A stretch of DNA of 40,285 bases, taken from NCBI GenBank assembly GCA_001579985.1, contig LRSR01011757.1:1-40285 (forward strand), given 5' to 3'. How positions within the stretch are numbered: the first letter of the stretch is position 1; every line of letters starts with the position of its first letter. Source of the stretch: Hypsibius dujardini (taxonomy: Eukaryota; Tardigrada; Eutardigrada; Parachela; Hypsibiidae). This document shows positions 1 through 11,300 of this stretch, in pieces. The notes beneath the pieces were generated by a model. The model was not told the DNA's origin. It made no database searches and saw only the letters and a list, made by a program, of their open reading frames with translations. A program made the position numbers and the translations under genes.

Positions 1-1
1 C

Positions 2-40
<39 letters not shown>

Positions 41-59
41 AAACAGACAGGCAGGCAAA
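1..59. repeat. (CAGA)n microsatellite at window edge
   Basis: Ten pure CAGA units followed by degenerate ones; the array continues beyond the window. Confidence 0.95.
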
Positions 60-658
60 TAGGTAGACCAAGAGACAAACAACTCATCATAGGTGAGGTT
101 TGAGGGTTGCTGTCACTTCATGAAGGAAAAGTCGCGAATCTCAAAGAGAATTAGTTATCCATTAATGGCTCGCCTTCTTACGTACGTGCCAACTGAATGG
201 AAGGAAAACATTCTTCCTGACGCGCCCAGAATTTTGAATGAGCGAACTCTGAACTCTTGCTTACTAATGAAATATTCATCCTTCTCGGCCCCACGAACAG
301 CTCTCTATAGAGCTGCACGTCTTCCCTGAGGACCCAGTTAGTCGTTCGCCGTGCCCCTTTTGTGTCGTGTGGAGAATGCTTAGCCCATCTTAGATTTAAT
401 TACAACTAATTGCGCGTGGGCTTCTGGATTATTCGTCCGGAAAACACTATTTCCAGCCACATCAATTGCCAGCAATCAGTCACGACCCCGACTGACGAGA
501 CACAGATTACGTACATACCGCAGTACGGACATGACAGTGTAGATTTCTAGTGCATACTGCACCAAGCCTTTGAAGCTTGTCTGTCTGTTTGTCTGTGTCT
601 GTCTGCCTGTCTGTTTGTCTGTGTATCTGTCTGTTTGTCTGCGTGTGTGTGTGTGTGC

Positions 659-711
<53 letters not shown>

Positions 712-1567
712 AGTACGTCATATGTATCCTATTCTGCTTTTCGATTTATCTGCCTGGTTACACATTGCTTCGTTGCTTGACAGCCAACCTGTACCCTCCA
801 GGCATTCAGACATCTTTCCCACTTTACATTCCCACTAGTCACTTGAGCAGTTACAAGTGTGACTCAGCATTAGTTTTCCCTTCCCACGGAAATGTGAAAT
901 ATGTCGGGAGAGAGATTACCGCGGGTGTAATTTAGCGGCAGGCTTCATACCGGGATAAGATGGATGAATTGTGCCATCCAACCACCCCAAGGGATACAAT
1001 TAACAAATCCCCTTCCAGTTCGGTGCCATTTTGACCCGATTCACTAGGGTGTCCTATGCGCTGCCTGTAAATGCGCGTGTAATTAGAGCAACTGATGACA
1101 TGTAACAAATTTATTCTGTCAGTTTTTATTTGGCGCGTTCGCCTCACCGGCTCGTGTAACGACTCGTGAGACCGTCGCACCGGAAGGAAAAACTTTGCTC
1201 TTCCCTCATTTTAAGGTGATCTCTGCGTGCGTGTCAGTAACGGTCCTCGCTATCCGCCTCTGCCCGGTCTCTTTGTGTCATTTTTATCGGTTGCACACAC
1301 TCCGGCACTTAAAAAATGTACTAGTAGTTTATTTAAAAAGAGTCAAAACTCGTAATCCATGTTCATTTCTTCGGCATGAAAATCACGACATAACTTTAGG
1401 TGAACTTATGTGTTCTGGTTTGAAAAAGCAAGTGATCGTTAAGCTTGAACATTTTTGAAAAAAATAAAATGATCCTGTAAAACGAAATTCGTAGTGTTGA
1501 GAAAGTCGAGAGTGTAGTTACTGAAAAAACACGCAATAATTTGTGTAAAAACAATGTTTAGCTAACA
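60..1567. other. No gene recognised; contains CTGT/GT microsatellite
   Basis: A CTGT tract at 579-640 passes into a (GT)n tract at about 641-710. The rest holds only short frames without domains or splice support. It is probably VWC-gene 3' flank. Confidence 0.6.
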
Positions 1568-1573
1568 TTTATT
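1568..1573 (-). terminator. Candidate poly(A) signal of the VWC gene
   Basis: The plus strand reads TTTATT, so the minus strand carries AATAAA about 355 nt past the VWC stop codon. It is the first canonical hexamer I noticed downstream in an AT-rich stretch. Use is inferred. Confidence 0.35.
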
Positions 1574-1928
1574 AAATGCATTGAGCGTGAGGGTGTCCTG
1601 TAACAGCTTTAGGTAAAGTCAACTATTTTTTGTCAGAAGTCTGGACGTTTTATATTAATTAGCACATTTTAAAATATATTAATATAATAATAATATGTAT
1701 AAGGCTAATAATAATAATTTGAGGCTAAGTTTTGATATCCCTAGTCCATGCGCGACCATATGAATTTGAGTACACAATGGTATGTTTTGGTGTGAGCCAT
1801 GAAATAATAAACCATATTATGAGCCAAGAAATTTATAGGAACCTCGGCGTAACAAAAATAAAAAAGGGGGAAAGAGCCGCATTAGGCAAAAAATGTCCTC
1901 TCCATTTTTATCTTCAAACGAATCACAA

Positions 1929-3379
1929 TCACACAGTCGTTCCGAAATCCAGTCTTTTTCTTAAGGTTTTCAGTGGGACAGTCGTCGAGAAAACAGTTCC
2001 GTTGACAGCGGTTTGGAAAAAAATAGTCTGCTTGCCTGTGCGCCTTCCGCGTCGCACTGTAGCGGTAAGTTCCTTGGCAGTTCTGCCGGTGACGACGGTT
2101 GCCGCAACAGGTATCTCATTATCCTCCAACCAGACACAGCGTATATCGTCAAAGTCCAAACAAATACCCTTCGGCCCTAAATGGCCGGAAAAGGCCTTCG
2201 GGAAGGTATGATGACACACGCTGTCTGGGAGGATCGTCCCAGGCAAGCACATTACGACTGTAGTATTTTGAGGCTCGGGGAATTGGAGATTGGGAAATGC
2301 AGCGTCCAGATCGTCGTCTACGGACGAAGACTTAATTTGTTGGGGTAATAAACAAGCAGACACACATTCAGACAGGCGAAAAGGCAGGAAAAACAAACCG
2401 ACAGACAGAAGGGGAGAGAAAAAAGAGAGAGACACACAGACAAACAAAGAGCAGAAAAGCAGGGGAACAAACAGGCAGGCAGGTAGACAGTTACACAGGC
2501 ATAGCACACAAACAGTCACCGAAAATTGATATGAGAAAGGTAATTTCATTACCGCAAACATATTTGTGGCAACACTGGCCAGGGACCTCGACCGGCACGC
2601 AAAAATCCATATCCGCAGGTGGCACTGGGCAGACAGACCGGCACTGATAGTCCCCCGTAGGCATGCATTCGCACTCCACCGAACAATGTGGACTTGGATA
2701 GTTCCACAAGTCTTGAAGTCTTTCTGTTTCAGCTGAGCTGTTCCCCGAAGCTCCTCTACGGGCACGAACTAGCATACCGACGTAGGGACATGTCTCCAAA
2801 CCAATTTCTACTTCTGCAAAACAAACGTGCCATTTTGCCTGTATCTCTGCAGCCTGTGTTTGTGTTTGTTCTGGGTGTCTGTGTCTGTGTCTGTGTCTGT
2901 GTCTGGTCTGTGTCTGTGTCTGTGTCTGTGTCTGTGTCTGTGTCTGTGTCTATGTCTATGTCTATGTCTATGTCTATGTCTGTGTCTGTGTCTGTGTCTG
3001 TGTCTGTGTCTGTGTCTGTGCCTATCTCTGTCTCCACTCGTGCATCCGTTAGTCTGTGTGCTTTTGGCTATCTGGGAGCTACCGACTTACCCCACGGGAA
3101 GTAATCCACAATTTGGTTGGACGGCAGCATGTGAATAGGGATTAAACCAGTAAATGTCTGACGAGTCCCGGAGATGTCGGTCATGTTGTCACCCGCTAAC
3201 GCAACCACTGCTGGCACTCGGTCAACCGGTACAGACGAATGATTCGTTCCATCATCTCGGGGACTAAAAAATGCTCCGGAACTCGCAGTTAAATTTGTCT
3301 GGTTCTGTAAAACCTGACCACAGACAAGCTGCAAACAAAGATAAACAAAAAGCAGACACTTGATCAAAATCGAATTCAT
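1929..3379 (-). CDS. Secreted VWC-domain protein, 3 exons, 312 aa
   Basis: Exons on the minus strand are 3379-3091, 2813-2553 and 2317-1929. Both introns are phase 1 with GT-AG ends, and 939 nt join without a stop. The protein starts MNSILIKCLLFVYLCLQLVCGQ, a typical signal peptide likely cut after VCG. A linker with several N-glycosylation sequons (NQT, NLT, NHS, NMT) follows. Exon 2 carries a von Willebrand factor type C module (about residues 105-183) with ten cysteines, including the patterns CSVECEC, CRSVCP and CCHKYVC. Exon 3 is about 130 residues with four more cysteines and matches no family I know. VWC modules bind extracellular ligands such as BMPs or other matrix proteins, but no partner can be named here. 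I chose the second Met of the frame because it sits directly before the hydrophobic core. The exon-3 acceptor (CCGTAG) is the weakest boundary; it was fixed by phase. Confidence 0.72.
2353..2505. repeat. Degenerate CAGA repeat, VWC-gene intron 2
   Basis: CAGACA/CAGGCA words alternating with GAGA-rich stretches inside the 235-nt intron 2318-2552. Confidence 0.75.
2876..3022. repeat. (CTGTGT)n hexanucleotide array with CTATGT block, VWC-gene intron 1
   Basis: About 24 hexamers; a central run of five CTATGT variants (about 2949-2978) is flanked by CTGTGT, showing that a point variant itself spread within the array. Confidence 0.95.
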
Positions 3380-4275
3380 GTTGAAATATATAAATACATA
3401 TAAAGACATAAACAAAATGGTTTGTCCACCGAACCGGTTAAGAAAGTAAAATTGTGCGTAAAAACGTTTGGTATCAGATATGATTATATACGTAATCCAC
3501 GATCATAATCGAAGTAAGAAATCGAGTTTTTTTGTAGTTAAGACGTCTCTGTAAGGAGCTGTAAAGTGAAAGTGGCGATGAAGAACGCGTTGAAAAATCT
3601 AAGCAATTTCCGTATACGTTGTTTGAATAGGCCGTTATGTGATTGAGCGCAGTAAAAAAACTGAACTCTAAACAACTTGATTACAGGTATACGCGCAGGT
3701 GGGATTAATCATCGGCTATATTGTTCTTCTGCTCGATTTTGTATGTGCCTTGTTTGACAGGAAGGACGGAAAGACGAACATAAAGATCACCTGATCGAAT
3801 AATTATTCCGCGTTCTCCGCACAACGAAAAGACCGTCTTGCGGTTTTAGAAGGGCCGTCGAAAAATCGAACTAGATTTCTTAATACATTATTGAAGTGCT
3901 CTGTCTGTGATCACGAGTGTGGCGACCATGTAGAAATTTCTGACACGAAGCTCGCGCATAGTGATGGTTTCGAGATCCGTTCGACAACAATGTTGCAAAG
4001 TGAATTTTGAGATGTCACTCAAGCAGGGCTAATTGAGGTAATTTAACCGGCATCGCAAAAATCTTACGTCAAAAAGAGGTGGAGCTTTTAGAAAAACAGT
4101 AGGCTTTTCTTTTCTGCGCAGAAGTAGAGCATGATTTTTGCTGTTGACCATAAGCAACAATAGCAAATTGCTGACATGCCTTTACTGTCCTGGCAGAACA
4201 TCCTTCCGCCAAGTCCGACTTTAACCTTGAAACACTACTATCTGGCATCTATATTTGTAACGATTTCAAAGTCAT
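3380..4275. promoter_or_regulatory. Upstream region of the VWC gene, no gene recognised
   Basis: Mixed-composition DNA without repeats or domains. By position it should hold the VWC promoter, but I see no distinctive element. Confidence 0.2.
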
Positions 4276-4345
4276 AGACAACAGACAGGCAGGCAGGCAG
4301 ACAGGCAGACAGACAGACAGATAGACAGACAGACAGACAGACATG
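4276..4345. repeat. (CAGA/CAGG)n microsatellite
   Basis: CAGGCAGG units pass into CAGACAGA units, ending in ACATGCAAAC. Confidence 0.95.
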
Positions 4346-4530
4346 CAAACACGTCGTCACACGAAGGAGTGGACATCGAAAGAAAGGAATCGAGACAAAT
4401 GATGATTTATCATACATTATCGCAGTGTCTATTTTACTCCCTTTTGAAGCCCCATAGAACCCCCCCCCTCCTGTATACATCGCCAGGGGCCCAAATAGCG
4501 TTCCTGTTATTTTACTCCTCACTTACTGAC

Positions 4531-4805
4531 CGTTCGTCTATCAGTCCATGCGTGGTCCGTCTGTCCATTCGCAGTCCGTCCGTCCGTCTGCCTCTCCGCT
4601 CTGCAGGTTCGTCTATCCGCCCGTTCGACCGACCGTCCGTCCATCCGCTGTTCGTCTATAATTTGTCCGGCTGTCCGTTGCTCATTCATCCGCTATCCAT
4701 TGTCCGTTCAACCATTGCCTGTTGTTCGACCATCTTTCCTGTTTCTGACTCTCGGCTCGACCGTTGCCGCTGTCCGTCTATTCATTATCCATCCGTTGTT
4801 CTGGT
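4531..4805. repeat. Degenerate CCGT/CCATTCGT repeat
   Basis: Dense GTCCGTCC, CATCCGTT and GTTCGTCTATC words; an old decayed array. Downstream to 5363 is presumed BET-gene 3' UTR and flank with a GAGA-rich patch at 5167-5195 and no gene. Confidence 0.6.
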
Positions 4806-5363
4806 TATCTTACAAGCAGACAATCGCTTAAAATAATTATCCACCGTCCAGACGTTGCTCAGGCTCCAACAGCAACACGTCTCTTCCCCATCACATCGAA
4901 CCGACCAGACCACTTCCAAACTTAAAGACTTCTTTTTCCTCCAGGTAGTAAGTACATTAGTAGTACATGTACAGCGGGTATTTGGTTAACATCAAGAAAA
5001 AACAAAACTATCCAATTGCTACAAAAACCCGTTCCACTCTCAACGAACGGTTTGTGTTCCCCGTTCGTTCCACATTTTCCTTGTGAGAGTGTAAAAAATA
5101 AACAACGAGAGGGATTGCTATCACGTCAACACCACACACATCCACCAACGACCAATGAATGACACAATGAGAGAGAGACAGAGATAGAGAGACAATTAAC
5201 CGAATTAGGAAGAAAATAAATCGTCCGAACCAACCAACCAACCAGCTAATCAATCTAAACTGAGAGGTGAGAGAGAGACACAAAAACGGAACAAAATAAA
5301 TATAAGGCATCATATTTCTTCCTGTTCCTTTCTCCGTTCCCTCCTTGCCTTGTCTGTCGGATG

Positions 5364-8300
5364 TCAGTAGCGTTGCTCAAAGGAGACCATTTCGTCACGC
5401 GGCCGGTTCATATCAATCTTCCCCTTCAAGGACTGCCGCTTGAGTCGTTCGGCCTCGCGCTGGGCGTTCCGGTCGATCTGCACCTGACTGACCGCCGGGC
5501 TGGCCGGCTGCGGGGATGGGGAAGCCATATCAGCACCACCCGGAGACATCGGGGTGGACGAGCTGGGCGAACTGGTCGAGGGAGAGTGGATAAAGTCACC
5601 GAACTGGCTGTTGTGGTGCTGATGGTGGTGGTGGTGGTTGGACTGATGGTGACCGGCGGCGTTAAAATGCGAGCGATAGCCTTGCTCCAGCTCTGCCTCC
5701 TGGTCGCGTTCCCTGTGAGATGAGAAGGCATTCATAAGAGTCGTAATGAATGCAGAGAGAGCTTCAACACACATTGGGGCGCAACCAGACAGACAAATTA
5801 CAGGTATTCAAAGAGTGGGGCACAGACAGACAGAAAAACCATTACTGGCTTGCAGACACTGAGACACAGATAGACAAAAATTACAGGCATTTTCAGATAT
5901 TGGGACACCTACAGACAGACAAATTACCGGCAAGCAGACATTGGGACGCGGACAGACAAACGCATTACAAGAAAGGTTTGAGATGCTTTGTAGGCGTTGA
6001 GATGTCTTTTCCAGGCAAGGAAAACGAGGTCACAGATATCTGATTCTGAACAGTCAAATGGACTACAGGCATTATCCACATATGGCAAAAACGTTCACAC
6101 CGAGAAGAAAAGACTTAACATTCAAGAATTCAACAAGTCAAGGCATTGCAGACATCATGAGACATTTAACCTCCAAAGTGACGGACATTACCGGACAAGG
6201 ACCTCACATATACCATTGCATTTGGTTCCAGGCAGGCAAACAAACACAACACAGACATCGAGGCACTCCGTTTCAAACAGACAAAGACACGACAGACGGA
6301 ACGGTAAAACAGATGTCAGTCAAGAAAAATGACAGAGGCAGAAAGAAGGACAAACTAAGAGAAGCAGACAAACAATCGGAGAAACATACAGACTGGCAGA
6401 CCAATACTTACAGACAGAAATTCAGACAACTATCTATATCCCCACACGCACCTTGCCCGATCGGCTTCTTGCTTCCTCTTGCCCTCCCTCCGTCGCGCCT
6501 CCGCTTCACGCTTCCTCGCGTCCTCCTCCTCCTTCTTCTTATCCTTCTCCGCCTTGGCCTGCGCCTGCCGCTGGAATCGCTTAAAGTTGTCATCCGCTCC
6601 GCTCGGCACCTGAACAGCCGGTGCCTGTGCCGCAGCAGCCTGCAAGCCGCCTAACCCCGCCCCCTGACCACCACTACCTCCACCGAAGGCACCCTTTCCG
6701 CCCAAACCGGGCCAGTTGGACTTGAAGGGACCTCCACCGGGGGCAGCTCCTCCTGGCGCACCGGTCGCCAGTTTGGCCAGTCCCGTCACGACTGGGAGTG
6801 AGGAGAGACCTCCTCCTCCACTGCCTCCCGCCGGTCGCTGGACCGCCGACCCAAAAGTCTTTACCTCCGCGGCCAGTCCCATCAATCCCGCTCCCCCGGT
6901 GGCGGGTGGGAAGAGCGATGTCTGGATCTTGGGAGCTGCGCCGAAGATGGGCTGGTTCACCACTGGCGCCACTGCTGCGGAGGAAGGGGGCGTGGCCGTC
7001 TTCTTGGGTGACGTCACCGCGGACGAGTGGTCGTCGTCAGAGTCGTCGTCGTCATCGCTGCTAGAATCGGAGTTGTCCGAGGAGCTGCCGGATGAGGAGG
7101 CGTACCCACTGGTCGAGGCCGCCGCGGCCGACGAAGCAGACTTCTTGCTGTGATCCGCTTTCACTTTGGCCGGGGAGGCGCGTTCCGTCTTGGGCTTCAC
7201 TTTCTGTTGCGGTGCCGGCAAAACTGCAACTCATTAAACATTTAAACTAAATGAATGTTTTTAATTGAACGGATTTTTACATTTTATTTTAGCGACAATG
7301 AGCGTCAGCAACATATGTAGGCAAAGGATTGGAGCTCGCCAAAGTAGACCATTTATTCGATATTTCTATTTAAAATGGCCACATCTATTTTAAAAACATT
7401 TAAAAGATACTTTATTTCATCTCGCCACATATTACAAAAATATTTCTTTATTAACATTTAAATTAAAACCCCTTATTTAAACAACACTGCCAGTCGCATA
7501 CCTGCAGCAGGAGCCGGTACGACGGGGACGACCGGTGGAAGCTGCTGCTGCACCGCAGCGGCCATCATCGGAGCCGGCTGGGTAGGGAAGAGGGCCGGAG
7601 TAGCGACCGCCGCCGCTGCCGCTGGAGGCTGAGCCACCCTCGGCGTCCCCAGTTCCCCGTAGATGAACTGTGCGAGTGCGTCGAGTGTGTGCGCCTGCAA
7701 CGTCTCAAAGTCAATCTCAATCTCCTCCGGCGCGTCGGCGTACTGCGGCTCCATCCGCTGGATGATCTGCACGACCCGCTCCAGCTGCGCCTCCTTGAGG
7801 TCGTTGATGATTTCACTTAGGTGCTGCTTCTCCTCGTACGTCATCGCGCGGGGCGGAGGGTGCGGGTGATTCAGGTTCAACACTTGCGGATTATGTGCTG
7901 CAAATAAAAACAAATGTAATTTAAAAAACTAGATAAATAAATAAAATAATTAACTGAACATAAACTAATTATGTAGCCATACAAACAAAGGATTTAAAAG
8001 AGGCGCGTTTCAGTATGACGACATTAAATGTATTGCTTGTACAACTGAATTTATTCCTGCCACATTTCAAATGAAGGAGGTGTTAAATATAATTACATCT
8101 GATATTTTAGGTCTCGTGATTAAAATAAATCTTTCATCAAATATAATATTTCGATAAAGTGTTCATTATTTACGGCCCACAATATGTCAAATAATAATAA
8201 TGATAATAATAATAAATATTATAATATTAACTAACGACTATTAAATTAAAATACAAAGCACTAAAATATTTATTAATTTTGGATAGGTTTTTGAACAAGA

Positions 8301-11300
8301 GACGTATTTCAGCTGAATGTAAAAAGTGTTTAGCAGCATCTCCATACCTGGGGCAGGTGCCTGTGCGGCGGGCGGTGCCATCTGCACAGGAGCTCCCCGA
8401 TGAAGGGGAGGACCACCGGCCACCAGGCCGTTCTGTTGCTGCATCGGCTGGATGGGTGCTCTGGGATGTTGGGCGTTCGGTTGTTGCTGTTGCTGATGAT
8501 GGTGAGCAACCAGTGCAGGCGGTTGCGGCTGCTCCATCGGCTTGGCTTTGGGTGTACGGGGTTTCCGCGGCTTTTTGGCCGGTGGCGGAGGTGCCGTCGA
8601 CGTGGAAGGCTCATCGCGTTCGTCCAGACTCCGCTTACCAACCTTCTTCTTTTGAGATACGGCGGAAGTGCTGGCCTTGTCGTCGTCCTTCATTAAGCTA
8701 GAGAGGATGGTGGGATGTCGGGAGGGCTCGTTGAAGGCAGCCGGAGGGGTCGGTTGATGATCAGAAGCCTTCTTCTTCTGCCGTTTGACTTTCGGAAGGT
8801 CTCGGTCCTCGTTTTGCGCTTCCAACGACGCAGCAATTTGCTCCTGTAAGAGGATAACTTATTATGATGCATCTGTCTGTTTGTCCGTCTGCCTGCCTGC
8901 GTGTGTATGTGTCTGCCTGTCTGTTTGTCTACCATGGTATCTATCTGTATATCTGTCTGTCTGTGTGTTTGTCTCTCCATCTGTCCGCCTGCCTGTCACC
9001 CAGTCTGTCGGCTAGCTTATTAGGCATGCGAGTGCACACTCTATAGAAATCTTCATGTTTACCTGCAGGCTGGTGATAGTCTTCAGCATCGCATGGACCT
9101 CGGGTTTCGTGGTCTTTGAGGAGTCTTTCCGCTTATTCGAGCCCGAGTCGGATTTGGAGGTTGATGGCTTGGGGAGGGGAGATCGCACGCGGCTCTCCGG
9201 CGGCGTTGGGGATTTCACCGCGGCAGCAGCGAGGGCAGCTAAGGGGCAAGGGAAGACCACTAGGCCTTGGCGTTCCCGTACCACACTCCGTGTGATGGGG
9301 AGTTCACCAGGCAGATGGGCCCATTTGGCCTCGAAAACAGTCTAAAGGGAATGAAATCACAGATTAGAAGGGTTGTTTGTTGCTTTTCTTTATCTTCATG
9401 TCTGTTTGTCGTGACCAGTGTTACATCTCTCATTTAGTCGTAGTGTCTGGGTACTGGTCTGTCTGACTGTCGTGTGACGGTCTTACCTGCAACTTCCACG
9501 CCATCTCGGCCACCGGATCGCCCTCGGGATTGTACCGGTAGCAGTTGTGAAAGATCTGTCTTACGTCCTGGGCAAAGTCCTCCGGCTGCCGGTAGCCCCC
9601 GCTGTGGAGTCTCCGCTTGACCGTGTCGAGATCCATCGGCCGCTTGATCACGTCGGGATAGTCAGGGATACCCAGCTTGACCGGATCGACCGGCACGTAG
9701 AAGGGCCAGGCAAACTCCTTGTGCTTCTCCAGCATCAGCTCCTTCATAATGGCCTGACAGAACATCAACTGATCCCTGATGGTGGCGCCAGCTGGAAATA
9801 AAACAAAAGGTATTGTTAATAAATTATTATATTATTAAATCTGGTAAAGTTCTTAAATAATCCTTATACTTTTAGGAATACTCAATCTAAACTTGACAGC
9901 ACTTTTAAAAACAAATAACAGACAAAAAAACCATTTACATACAATTCCGATCAATTAAAAAATCCGTTATTCCTTAAAACAAATTTGATTTTAAAAAGGA
10001 TTTAAAAAAGTAGCTATTATACATTTATTTTTTCAAAGAATTTATTATTAGGTTACCTGAAAAATACATGACAAACAATAAATTTGCGAGAATTTCTATT
10101 AATATTATATGATAAACATATTTTTACTTACAAGGCGCCGGTGTTGGTGGTCGACCGGCAGTGGCCTTTTTGACAGGCGCTGCCTGTCGGGCCGGTGGCG
10201 GCGTAGGAGGGATAAAGGGCGTAGCCACAAAGTGGACCGGTGCCGGTTGGGAGGATTTCGGAGCCACTGGTGCAGGATGTCTCGGCACCGCCGGTTGAGG
10301 ACCCCGTGAGTGGGACGGTTGCTGCTGCGGCGGCGGATTAAGGTTTGTCTGCGACCGCGGCACCACAATCGTCTGTGGAACTGGAGCGGGCTTCTTCGGT
10401 TTGGCTGGTTGAGGGGCAGCTGCTGCCTGGGTAGCTGGACGCGGCGCGACAGGATGAACTTGCGGTGCGCGGGCAGCTGCGATGGCGTGAATCGGATTGG
10501 CCGGGACGATGGGAGCGCCGTGCTGCAAAAGACAGAAGACAAAATATAAATGCCTGTCTGCCTGTCTTGATTGTAAGCCTATCTATTTGTTTACTAGTCA
10601 GTCTGTTCGTCTGCCTATATACTTGTCCACAAACCTATTTGTCAGCTTGCCACTGTCTGTCTGTCTTTTTGCGTGCCCGACTAACTGTCTGCATGCATAA
10701 ATTTCTACGAAATTATTTGCGTGCTGTCCCTATTTATCTGTGCATGTGTCCGTCTGTCTATATGCATGCTTATTTATTTGTCAAAAAGTTTGAGTGTCTA
10801 ATTTCCGCCAGTCCGCGTTTCCCTCCGTCTGCCAAATGCACTTGTCTACAAGTCTGTCTGTTTCTCTCTCTGCCTACCTGTCTGACTGCATATCTAATAC
10901 TGATAAATCTGTCTGTCTAATTGACTTTCTGTCTACATCTATGTGTCTGTATGACTGACTGCTTGTGTGACTGTTCCAACAACCACCAACCAAGCATACC
11001 GGCACTGTTCCCGGATGCGGACGCCCGACCGGCGGCATCTGTGGAACCCTCGAGGCCGCCAACAACGGCCGCTTATTCCCACTCCCCGCCGGCCTTCCCG
11101 GACCCCTCTTGCCCTTGACTCCGCCTTTGCCAAATTTTTTCTGCTGCACCGGGATGTCCATCTCAACGGCGGGCATCTTGGCCAGCTTGGTCATAAAGAC
11201 CTTCTCCAGCTCCTTGCCCATCTTGTAGACGTCGTCCCCCTCGAGGTTGTAGGTGAAGCAGTTGATGAACATCTGCCGAAAGTCTTCCAGGCACTGCCCG

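Noticed and set aside
1732-2211. 159-codon plus-strand frame
   Set aside because: It lies opposite exon 3 of the VWC gene, whose splice phase, signal peptide and domain are far better supported.
6716-7153. Plus-strand frame of 145 codons rich in Pro, Gly and Glu
   Set aside because: Antisense shadow of BET exon 9, which joins in frame to NET and C-terminal exons.
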